A DNA stretch of 40,560 bases from Clostridia bacterium (GTDB taxonomy: Bacteria > Bacillota > Clostridia > Oscillospirales > CAG-272), in NCBI GenBank assembly GCA_017441005.1, contig JAFSAM010000050.1, positions 1 to 40,560 of the forward strand, read 5' to 3'. Of this stretch, positions 34,240-40,560 are shown piece after piece. Positions within the stretch are counted from its first letter, which is position 1; the number at the start of each line of letters is the position of its first letter. The position numbers were made by a program, and so were the translations under genes. The notes under the pieces were generated by a model. The model worked only from the letters and a program-made list of their open reading frames with translations, ran no database searches and was not told the DNA's origin.

Positions 34240-34267
34240 TTGACATTCACCAAGAACAAACTATACT
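34240..34267 (+). promoter_or_regulatory. SigA-type promoter of the LacI regulator gene
   Basis: TTGACA (34240-34245), a 16-nt spacer and TATACT (34262-34267) lie 43 bases before the ATG. Confidence 0.78.
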
Positions 34268-34310
34268 TTTATATAGGGTAATTGTTTCAAGGAAAAAAGA
34301 GGGGGATTGT

Positions 34311-35279
34311 ATGAATTTATCAGAGCTTGCAAGTGTGGCGGGGGTATCGGTATCCACCGTGTCAAAGGCATTGAAAAATGCTCCTGACATTGGGGACGCG
34401 ACAAAAGAAAGAATATGGCAACTTGCAAAGGAATACGGGTGTTACGGAAAATATTACTCCTCAAGATTTAATAAAAAAGTGATTGCAATAATATTACCCG
34501 AATTTGCAGGCAATCATTATGCGAATATAGTCGGGATGCTTGAAAGACTTATATATGACAGCGGGGCTGTGGCTGTTTGTGCAACTGATAAGTTTGAAAA
34601 GGGAAGACAAACGGAGCTTATTGATTACTTTATTTCTCATATAAAGGTAGACGGATTATTTGTTTTTCACCTAAAAGAGCCTTTAAAAAAAGGATATAAA
34701 AATGTTCCTATTGTTTCTTTTATAACTGCAGAGGATAAAGCTGTTGACAAAGTGAATGTTGATATGAAAGCGGCTATGGGGGAGTGGGTAAAGTATCTCT
34801 ATGAATTGGGACATCGCAAAATTGCCTTTTTGGGTGAGGGGCTGACAAAAGGAAAAGGCGATAATTTTTTGGAGGCAATGAAAAAATATAAAGGGACTTG
34901 TCCGTATATATTTGAAAGCAGTCAACGTTTTGAAGCCGCGGGGGAGGAAAATGCGGAGCTTTTACTTTCGGAGGCGCCGGAATGCACCGCATTGATATGC
35001 GCATACGATAATATAGCATACGGGGCGGTAAAAAGACTTAAAGAAAAAGGGTATAGTATACCTCAGGATTATTCTGTTATCGGGTGCAATAATTTGAGCT
35101 TTTCAGAATATACCGATATACCATTGGCATCGGTTGATTTGAATGATGACGAGGTGGCAAAAAGCGCGTGGGAGTTGATGCAGAAAAAGCTGGACAATAC
35201 GTATTATCAAGCGCTAAAACCCGTTGTTATACACGGAAGTCTTGTGATAAAAGCATCAATTGCGCCGCCGAGAAAATGA
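34311..35279 (+). CDS. LacI-family transcriptional regulator
   Basis: This 322-residue protein starts with the LacI helix-turn-helix (LSELASVAGVSVSTVSKALKNAPDIGDATKERIWQLAKEYG) followed by a periplasmic-binding-protein-like effector domain (KVIAIILPEFAGNHYANIVGMLERLIYDSGA..., DGLFVFH, LGHRKIAFLGEG, TALICAYDNIAYGAVKRLKEKGYSIPQDYSVIGCNN). It probably controls the divergent MFS-GH39 genes through the palindrome at 34218. GAGGGGG precedes the ATG. Confidence 0.92.
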   Translation: MNLSELASVAGVSVSTVSKALKNAPDIGDATKERIWQLAKEYGCYGKYYSSRFNKKVIAIILPEFAGNHYANIVGMLERLIYDSGAVAVCATDKFEKGRQTELIDYFISHIKVDGLFVFHLKEPLKKGYKNVPIVSFITAEDKAVDKVNVDMKAAMGEWVKYLYELGHRKIAFLGEGLTKGKGDNFLEAMKKYKGTCPYIFESSQRFEAAGEENAELLLSEAPECTALICAYDNIAYGAVKRLKEKGYSIPQDYSVIGCNNLSFSEYTDIPLASVDLNDDEVAKSAWELMQKKLDNTYYQALKPVVIHGSLVIKASIAPPRK

Positions 35280-35337
35280 AAAAAATAATACCGAATATAT
35301 TAATAAAGAAAATGTTAGAAAAAAATTAAAAAAGCTA

Positions 35338-35367
35338 TTGACAAAACGAATGCAATAGTGATATAAT
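35338..35367 (+). promoter_or_regulatory. SigA-type promoter of the rplU operon
   Basis: TTGACA (35338-35343), an 18-nt spacer and TATAAT (35362-35367) lie about 95 bases before the rplU start, leaving room for the leader. Confidence 0.85.
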
Positions 35368-35383
35368 ATACTGCCGCATAATG

Positions 35384-35428
35384 TATAGGTCTGAAAAAAG
35401 GCTTTGAAATCACAAGCTTTTACCTATA
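35384..35428 (+). promoter_or_regulatory. Ribosomal protein L21 leader hairpin (candidate)
   Basis: TATAGGT (35384-35390) pairs with ACCTATA (35422-35428), and AAAAGGCTT pairs inside with AAGCTTTT. A structured leader before rplU is known in Firmicutes (L21 leader) and is thought to bind L21 for autoregulation. I matched position and shape only. Confidence 0.55.
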
Positions 35429-35461
35429 TTAGCGAGATTATAAAGAAGAGAGGTGCTTTTC

Positions 35462-35773
35462 GTGTTTGCAGTTATCGAAACAGGCGGAAAGCAGTACAAG
35501 GTCACAGAGGGTGACATCCTTTTCATCGAAAAACTCGGTGTTGAAGACGGAGAAAAAGTTACTTTTGATAAGGTAATGGCTTTGTCCGAGGGTGAAAAGA
35601 CAACTGTAGGTGCTCCCTACGTTGAAGGCGCAACAGTTACTGCTAATGTTATCAAATCCGGTAAAGGTAAGAAGATTCTCGTTATGACCTACAAGTCCAA
35701 GAAGAACGAGAAGAAGAAAAAAGGTCACAGACAGCCTTACACTAAGGTACAGATTGAAAAAATCAACGGCTAA
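35462..35773 (+). CDS. rplU: 50S ribosomal protein L21
   Basis: This 103-residue protein is full length for L21 ([13 protein letters not shown] at the N-terminus, [30 protein letters not shown] at the C-terminus). The start is the GTG at 35462, 8 nt after AGAGAGG, which gives the normal N-terminus; the reading from 35453 lacks a usable site. It is first in the rplU-prp-rpmA operon. Confidence 0.97.
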   Translation: MFAVIETGGKQYKVTEGDILFIEKLGVEDGEKVTFDKVMALSEGEKTTVGAPYVEGATVTANVIKSGKGKKILVMTYKSKKNEKKKKGHRQPYTKVQIEKING

Positions 35774-35776
35774 GGC

Positions 35777-36127
35777 ATGATTAAGTTTACTTTTTTCAAA
35801 CGTGATGGAGTTTATTACGGCTTTGAAGAAAAGGGTCACGCGGGATATGCCGAATCGGGAGACGATATAGTCTGCTCGGCGGTGTCGGCGATGACAATGC
35901 TTATAATAAATGCCATCGAGGTTGCATACGCATCGGACGTTGAGTATACCATAGACGAGGATACGACCGATATAAAAGTAGTTGCAAGGGGTGCTTTGGC
36001 AGAGTTTGAATCTGACGAAAGAAAGCGTTTTGCGATTTCCGGTCTTATCGAGGCATATTATTTACAGTTAAACGATATGCTTGAAGAGTACTATGATTAT
36101 CTTGATGTATCCGAACAAGAAGATTAA
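35777..36127 (+). CDS. prp: Ribosomal-processing cysteine protease Prp
   Basis: This 116-residue protein has the Prp motif EKGHAGYAESGDDIVCSAVSAM with the catalytic pair His21 and Cys33. Prp removes the N-terminal extension of L27 before ribosome assembly in Firmicutes and relatives. It sits between rplU and rpmA, 3 bp after rplU, the standard arrangement. Its substrate is encoded next. Confidence 0.95.
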   Translation: MIKFTFFKRDGVYYGFEEKGHAGYAESGDDIVCSAVSAMTMLIINAIEVAYASDVEYTIDEDTTDIKVVARGALAEFESDERKRFAISGLIEAYYLQLNDMLEEYYDYLDVSEQED

Positions 36128-36151
36128 CATCAAAAAGAGGTGTAAATAACA

Positions 36152-36430
36152 ATGTTGAGAATCAGTTTGCAGTTTTTCGCTCACAAAAAAGGTGTTGGTT
36201 CTACAAAGAACGGCAGAGACAGTGAGTCCAAAAGACTTGGTGTTAAGGCAGCTGACGGTCAGACAGTAACTGCAGGTAGCATTATTGTTCGTCAGAGAGG
36301 CACACACATTCGTCCCGGCGTAAACGTTGGTATCGGTACAGACGACACTTTGTTTGCATTGGTAAGCGGAAAAGTTAAATTCGAAAAGAAAGCACAGGGC
36401 AGAAAATACGCAAGTGTTTATGCTGACTAA
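36152..36430 (+). CDS. rpmA: 50S ribosomal protein L27 with Prp-cleaved N-terminus
   Basis: This 92-residue protein begins [28 protein letters not shown]. The LQFF-A segment is the Prp cleavage site, expected to remove nine residues so that the new N-terminus reaches the peptidyl-transferase centre. [21 protein letters not shown] and DDTLFALV are standard L27. AAAGAGG precedes the ATG. Confidence 0.96.
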   Translation: MLRISLQFFAHKKGVGSTKNGRDSESKRLGVKAADGQTVTAGSIIVRQRGTHIRPGVNVGIGTDDTLFALVSGKVKFEKKAQGRKYASVYAD

Positions 36431-36440
36431 TTTTGCTTAG

Positions 36441-36485
36441 AAACAATACGGTATTTCCTGTTCACTGGGGAATACCGTTGTTTTG
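36441..36485 (+). terminator. Terminator after rpmA
   Basis: A long stem, AAACAATACGGTATTTCC with GGGGAATACCGTTGTTTT, carries a few mismatches and ends in a T-rich stretch. Confidence 0.78.
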
Positions 36486-36521
36486 TGTCTAAAGACAACT
36501 TGAAAAAAGGAGAAAAACAGT

Positions 36522-37514
36522 ATGAAAATTCTTGTTACAGGCGGAACGGGTTATATCGGCTCAAATACGGTCGTACTTTTGCTCAAGGCGGGATATGAGG
36601 TAGTTATTTGTGACAACCTTTACAATTCGCAGATCGAGGTTGTTGACAAGATCAAGAAGGTGACCGGCAAAGAGGTTGCATTCTACAAGACCGACATTCT
36701 TGACAGAGAAGGGCTCGACAAGATATTCAATGAACATAAGATAGATGCGGTAATTCATTTTGCGGGACTTAAGGCAGTAGGCGAATCTGTAGCAAAGCCT
36801 TTGTTCTATTACCACAACAATATTGAGGGCACCCTTGCGCTTTGCGAGGTTATGGCGGCGCACGGTTGTAAGTCCATCGTGTTCAGCTCGTCGGCAACCG
36901 TTTACGGCAAGCCCGAGAGCGTGCCGATCAGAGAGGATTTCCCCCTCAGCACCACCAACCCCTACGGAAGCACAAAGCTTATGATAGAGCAGATCCTGCA
37001 GGATCTTTACGTTTCCGACAACGAGTGGAACATCACCATTCTCAGATACTTTAACCCCATCGGTGCAGATGAGACAGGTACATTCGGTGAAAATCCGAAC
37101 GGAATTCCCAATAACCTTATGCCCTACATCGTTAAGGTAGCAAACAAGGAGCTTCCTCACCTCAACGTATTCGGCAACGATTACGATACGGTTGACGGAA
37201 CGGGTGTAAGAGACTATATTCACGTAGTTGACCTTGCAAACGGCCACTTGAAGGCACTTGACAAGCTTAACGGTGTAAATATATACAATCTCGGAACAGG
37301 CAACGGCTATTCCGTGCTTCAGCTTGTTAAGGCATTTGAAGAGCAGAACGGCATTGAAGTTCCTTATGTGATCGCCCCCCGCCGTCCCGGCGACATTGCT
37401 GAATGCTATGCAGATCCCGCCAAGGCATACAATGAGCTCGGCTGGAAGGCAGAAAGAGACGTTGTCGATATGGTCAAGTCTGCTTGGAACTTCTGCGTAA
37501 AGAACTTTAAGTAA
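36522..37514 (+). CDS. galE: UDP-glucose 4-epimerase
   Basis: This 330-residue extended SDR interconverts UDP-glucose and UDP-galactose. TGGTGYIGSNTVV (NAD binding), HFAGLKAVGES, SSSATVYG, and NPYGSTK (Tyr/Lys pair) are present, followed by the typical RYFNPIGAD, GTGVRDYIHVVDLA and PRRPGDIAECYADP. The length is normal. AAAAGGAG precedes the ATG. I see no clear promoter in the short gap after the rpmA terminator. Confidence 0.95.
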   Translation: MKILVTGGTGYIGSNTVVLLLKAGYEVVICDNLYNSQIEVVDKIKKVTGKEVAFYKTDILDREGLDKIFNEHKIDAVIHFAGLKAVGESVAKPLFYYHNNIEGTLALCEVMAAHGCKSIVFSSSATVYGKPESVPIREDFPLSTTNPYGSTKLMIEQILQDLYVSDNEWNITILRYFNPIGADETGTFGENPNGIPNNLMPYIVKVANKELPHLNVFGNDYDTVDGTGVRDYIHVVDLANGHLKALDKLNGVNIYNLGTGNGYSVLQLVKAFEEQNGIEVPYVIAPRRPGDIAECYADPAKAYNELGWKAERDVVDMVKSAWNFCVKNFK

Positions 37515-37537
37515 GATAGACTCACAGTAAAACATAG

Positions 37538-37598
37538 AACACATACATATTTAGGACTGATAAAGACGGTTAGTTCTTGAATTTGTATGTGTTTTTTT
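37538..37598 (+). terminator. Terminator after galE
   Basis: AACACATACA (37538-37547) pairs with TGTATGTGTT (37584-37593), with a nested AGGACT/AGTTCTT stem, followed by a T-run. Confidence 0.8.
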
Positions 37599-37659
37599 GT
37601 GTTGAGATAGTAAGGATTTGTTTTTACGTAATAAAAAGGATAATATTCTTATAAATGTA

Positions 37660-37687
37660 TTGAAAATAATAGAAAATATTGTAAGAT
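37660..37687 (+). promoter_or_regulatory. Possible promoter of the sigma factor operon
   Basis: TTGAAA (37660-37665), a 16-nt spacer and TAAGAT (37682-37687). The region is very AT-rich, so chance matches are likely. Autoregulation by the sigma factor itself through another sequence is possible. Confidence 0.35.
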
Positions 37688-37755
37688 TTATTTGTGTTTT
37701 GCTGTCTATATAGGTGAGGATATCTTCAGGAAATCCAATGAAAGGGAGGATAATA

Positions 37756-38310
37756 ATGACCGATGATAAAATAGTTGAATTATACTGGGAGCGTTCGGAA
37801 CGCGCGATCAGCGAGACCCAAAACAAATATGGGAAATATTGCTATTCTATCGCTTACAATATTTTAAAGAATCACGAAGACACGTCAGAGTGTGTAAATG
37901 ATACATATTTTAAAGTTTGGAATTCTATTCCCGAGGCAAGACCGAATAAGTTATCTGCATTTCTGGGAAGAATAACCCGAAATACAGCCTTGAATATGTG
38001 TGAGGTTTATTCCGCGAAGAGACGGGGCGGAAATGAAATCGACATAGCATTGGATGAGCTTCTTGAATGTGTATCCGGCGAGACAGAAGGCGATAATGTA
38101 GAAATGATGTATCTGCGGGACGTTCTGAACAGCTTTATTGAAAAGCTTGGTGATGAAAGCAGAAATATATTTGTATGTAGGTACTGGTATATGTATTCAT
38201 CCAAAGAAATCGCAGAAAAATATGATTTGACGATAACTAAAGTAGACGTTGCCCTTCATAGGGCGAGAAAAAAACTCAAGGATATTTTGATAAAGGAGGG
38301 GCTTTATTAA
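37756..38310 (+). CDS. ECF-like sigma-70 family RNA polymerase sigma factor
   Basis: This 184-residue protein has sigma region 2 (YGKYCYSIAYNILKNHEDTSECVNDTYFKVWNSIPEARPNKLSAFLGRITRNTALN) and region 4 (FVCRYWYMYSSKEIAEKYDLTITKVDVALHRARKKLKDIL), the minimal two-domain layout. The ATG at 37756 follows GGGAGG; the extension to 37714 is not conserved. Its stop overlaps the start of the next gene (TAATG), the usual coupling of a sigma factor to its anti-sigma partner. Confidence 0.88.
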   Translation: MTDDKIVELYWERSERAISETQNKYGKYCYSIAYNILKNHEDTSECVNDTYFKVWNSIPEARPNKLSAFLGRITRNTALNMCEVYSAKRRGGNEIDIALDELLECVSGETEGDNVEMMYLRDVLNSFIEKLGDESRNIFVCRYWYMYSSKEIAEKYDLTITKVDVALHRARKKLKDILIKEGLY

Positions 38311-39752
38311 TGACAAACAAGAAGCTTTTAAAGGCGATGTCGCTGATCGATGAAAAATATGTGGAGGCGGCGAAGGTTGCTATGATCAAAGGTGCGAAGA
38401 AAAAGAAAAGAAAATATATTGCGGCAATTGCGGCTTGCTTAGGCTTGCTGATGGGATCTGTTGTTATCGGGGGGCTAATGACGCGTGATTGGGAATCACC
38501 TGTCCCTGAAAGCAGTACTAAAGATGGTCTGACATCACCGAATGCAAATACGGGCGATGAAGAATTTGAAATAATTGACGGAAGTTTGCTTGCCTATAGG
38601 GGTAATTCTACTGAGGTGGTTATCCCGAATGAGGTCAAAGAGATAACACACAGGGCGTTTTTAGAAAACGATAACGTAAAAACAATAACTTCGCTTTATA
38701 TCGGTGAAAACGTAGAGAATATACATAATGAGGCATTTGTCAGTCTTACGGGCTTACAAAAAATAGAGGTTGCAAAAAACAATGAATACTACGTATCCAA
38801 AGACGGTGTGTTGGGAAGAGTTGATGGAAGTGATTATTTTGCAGCTGCAATAACGTCGGAGGAGGCATCATATAGGTTTACTTCAGTTATAAACGAATTG
38901 CGTAAGCAGACGTCTGCCGATTGCAGTTTTTCAAACGTCATGATAGGTCAGGGGCGCTTGAAATTACAATTTGAAGAGGGGCAAAAATGCAGGATAGTAT
39001 CCGTCAGTGCACTTGGATATACCAAGGAGCTTTTGGGAATGTATGCCGAAGGCGGGTTATACTCGACTGATACCGGTGAAGCTTACACGATTTCATTTGT
39101 TTCTTCTGAGGGAAGTGAAACGGCATTGATTTTTACAAAAGAAGGATTGTATGAAATAAGCTGTTCCGATTGTAAGAAGGGGGCGGAATGTTCTTTTCAT
39201 ACTAAATTTTCCTTGAAACACGCCGGAAAAGAAGTTGTGTTTGACGGGAGAAAAACAAACTGGAAGACGAGTAAATATTACTATGAAGATCTGACAGGTG
39301 ACGGTTCTTTCGAGCTTGTAGCTGTGTTTGTATGGGGGACGGGAACCGGTGCCCACGAAGAAGATATATATATATTCGAAGCGAATACTCTTAGTCAGTA
39401 TCGTATAGAGGATATGTCTGAATCATTAGGCGAGCACGTTGTTTTTTCTGCCGACGAAACGACTTATAAGATTAGCACGACAGGAAAAGATTATTTGATA
39501 AATAAGGCTGTTTTGGAAAGTGAACGTGAGCATTTAGGGGAAGTTGTTTCTGCAAACAATATATACAGGTATTCCGTAGAAAATGGCCAAATAGTATACA
39601 GAACAAAATGTTTTGTCAGTCCGACGGAAACTATAGGCGAGATATCGGTTACTATGATGTATACAAATGACGGGTTTGTGTACTCTCGTTCCGACTATAC
39701 GGCAACAAACGAAGCAATTAATGATGCTACTATAGAAATGTCATATACGTAA
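38310..39752 (+). CDS. Membrane protein with BspA-type repeats, probable anti-sigma factor
   Basis: This 480-residue protein has a short basic cytoplasmic N-terminus (MTNKKLLKAMSLIDEKYVEAAKVAMIKGAKKKKRKY), a single membrane segment (about 37-57) and a large outer region. Residues of about 91-165 contain BspA/LRR_5-like repeats (VVIPNEVKEITHRAFLEN, LYIGENVENIHNEAFVSLTGLQKIEV). The rest resembles a beta-rich sensor or a repeated domain of unknown function, with a C-x-x-C...C cluster near residues 283-294 (SCSDCKKGAECSFH). The overlap with the sigma gene suggests it holds that sigma factor at the membrane. Inference only; I recognise no zinc-type anti-sigma motif. Confidence 0.72.
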   Translation: MTNKKLLKAMSLIDEKYVEAAKVAMIKGAKKKKRKYIAAIAACLGLLMGSVVIGGLMTRDWESPVPESSTKDGLTSPNANTGDEEFEIIDGSLLAYRGNSTEVVIPNEVKEITHRAFLENDNVKTITSLYIGENVENIHNEAFVSLTGLQKIEVAKNNEYYVSKDGVLGRVDGSDYFAAAITSEEASYRFTSVINELRKQTSADCSFSNVMIGQGRLKLQFEEGQKCRIVSVSALGYTKELLGMYAEGGLYSTDTGEAYTISFVSSEGSETALIFTKEGLYEISCSDCKKGAECSFHTKFSLKHAGKEVVFDGRKTNWKTSKYYYEDLTGDGSFELVAVFVWGTGTGAHEEDIYIFEANTLSQYRIEDMSESLGEHVVFSADETTYKISTTGKDYLINKAVLESEREHLGEVVSANNIYRYSVENGQIVYRTKCFVSPTETIGEISVTMMYTNDGFVYSRSDYTATNEAINDATIEMSYT

Positions 39753-39808
39753 ATTGGAATGAGGCGATAGTAAATTTAGAAAAATATAGAAAAATGAAAG
39801 AAAAAAAC

Positions 39809-39837
39809 TTGACAATTTTGCCGTTATGTTGTACAAT
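39809..39837 (+). promoter_or_regulatory. SigA-type promoter of the T-box/aspS transcript
   Basis: TTGACA (39809-39814), a 17-nt spacer and TACAAT (39832-39837) lie just before the T-box leader. Confidence 0.85.
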
Positions 39838-39844
39838 AAACTGT

Positions 39845-40114
39845 AATTAATGCGATGATGAAGAGAGTAGCATAAGATTTTTTCATTCAGAGAGCCGCCG
39901 TAAGGTGAAAGGGCGGTATGAAGAACTTTTGCGAAGAACACTTCGGAGCAGGCAAAAGAAAGCCGTTTATCGGTGATTAGAATTGCACGGGTGGCGCCAC
40001 GACAGAGCGTTTTAAATGAGAGGACTTTTTGCAGAGGCAGAATGTCAATTTGGGTGGTATCGCGGAAGACGTCTTTCGTCCCATGATTTTTGGGATGAAA
40101 TGCGTCTTCTTTTT
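39845..40114 (+). promoter_or_regulatory. T-box riboswitch before aspS
   Basis: Stem I carries AGTA (39866-39869) opposite GAAGAACA (39933-39940), closed below by GAAG/CTTC, with the AGAGAG bulge and the distal CCGCC...GGCGG stem at about 39890-39916. The T-box sequence GGGTGGTATCGCGG lies at 40052-40065 and the terminator (GAAGACG, 40065-40071, with CGTCTTC, 40103-40109, plus T-run) follows, with a strong inner stem. The specifier loop holds overlapping codons GAA (39936) and AAC (39937). Uncharged tRNA would switch on aspS. Confidence 0.92.
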
Positions 40115-40185
40115 GTTTTATATTGCTGATTATCCCACGGTAAATTTGTAAAAAATAAAAACAGTATATATTAGGAGAAAAAACT

Positions 40186-40560
40186 ATGATCAGAACACAT
40201 ACCTGTAACGAATTGAACGTCGAACACATCGGACAAAGCGTTGTGCTTTGCGGATGGGTAGACACGATCAGAGACCACGGCGGTGTAATCTTCGTTGACC
40301 TCCGTGACCATTACGGCATCACACAGACTGTCCTTTCCGATGACTCAATGCTCAAAAATGTGACCAAAGAAACAGTTATCTCGGTCAAGGGTGTTGTAAG
40401 CAAGAGAGACGAAGAAACCGTAAACGCAAAGCTTGCAACGGGCTACGTAGAGGTAAAGGTAGAGAGCCTTGAGATCCTCGGTCCCTGCCGCAATGCGCTT
40501 CCTTTTGAAATTTCCGCATCCACACAGACAAGAGAGGACGTAAGACTTAAGTACCGTTTC
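40186..40560 (+). CDS. aspS: Aspartyl-tRNA synthetase, 5' part (runs off the window end)
   Basis: The first 125 codons are visible and the frame is open to the last base. The product begins MIRTHTCNELNVEHIGQSVVLCGWV, then RDHGGVIFVDLRD, the OB-fold anticodon-binding domain of bacterial AspRS, and ends in ISASTQTREDVRLKYRF at the start of the catalytic part. His31 in RDHGG is the residue found in non-discriminating AspRS enzymes (Leu in the E. coli discriminating enzyme), so it may charge both tRNA-Asp and tRNA-Asn. The ATG at 40186 follows TTAGGAG and the T-box leader. Confidence 0.93.
   Translation, partial: MIRTHTCNELNVEHIGQSVVLCGWVDTIRDHGGVIFVDLRDHYGITQTVLSDDSMLKNVTKETVISVKGVVSKRDEETVNAKLATGYVEVKVESLEILGPCRNALPFEISASTQTREDVRLKYRF

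Noticed and set aside
36561..37544. 327-residue minus-strand reading frame over galE
   Set aside because: It is a shadow of galE codon use; its start falls in the galE terminator region and no family motif is seen. The same holds for the 309-residue frame at 11062-11991.
39988..40001. A second T-box (GGGTGGCGCCACG) making a tandem T-box
   Set aside because: It lacks a following terminator and lies where stem IIA/B normally is; the palindrome fits that stem better.

Overview
The window looks like a chromosomal segment of an uncultured, probably gut-dwelling, spore-forming Clostridia (Oscillospiraceae/Ruminococcaceae-like). The evidence is a SpoIID homologue, a T-box leader before aspS, an L21 leader and Prp-processed L27 (rplU-prp-rpmA), the YmfF/YmfH M16 pair, strong AGGAGG-type ribosome binding sites, and clean TTGACA-17-TATAAT promoters. 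No phage, IS or CRISPR genes were found. The family and organism placement is inference.

Layout. 1-250: an array of short variable hairpins joined by ATGAAAT/ATTTCAT linkers, then a tRNA-Gln(CUG) on the minus strand. 401-1390: dusB. 1455-12174: a DeoR-controlled carbohydrate region. A minus-strand SIS-domain isomerase and DeoR regulator diverge from a tight nine-gene plus-strand operon: archaeal-type TIM, YjbQ, YhcH/YjgK/YiaL, FGGY kinase, NagA-like deacetylase, then two tandem copies of a ceramidase-like hydrolase plus NagB-like protein pair. The NagB-like proteins have lost the canonical catalytic Asp, and no transporter is encoded. This is the best candidate for an undescribed catabolic pathway, probably for an N-acylated or otherwise modified (amino)sugar.

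12327-18730: an AT-richer block with a large secreted protein (DNRLRE-like, ricin-like and a C-terminal Cys/His domain) followed by four tandem paralogous lipoproteins with BamE/BLIP-like repeats. 18776-24889 (minus): a hexuronate-type operon with two xylose-isomerase-like TIM barrels, two Gfo/Idh/MocA oxidoreductases, UxaC and a UxuB-type SDR, divergent from an AraC regulator. 25938-31424: spoIID and then ymfF-ymfH-lgt-folD, which are housekeeping genes.

31518-35279: a GH39-like glycosidase and MFS transporter (minus), divergent from a LacI regulator with a perfect 19-bp palindrome between the promoters. 35338-37514: the rplU-prp-rpmA operon and galE. 37756-39752: a sigma factor translationally coupled to a membrane protein with BspA-type repeats, probably its anti-sigma factor. 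39809-40560: a T-box leader whose specifier loop holds overlapping GAA/AAC codons, ahead of an aspS gene cut by the window end. The AspRS has His31, a mark of the non-discriminating type, so the leader and enzyme together point to the tRNA-dependent Asn transamidation route.

All calls come from reading the sequence by eye. No database or folding program was run.
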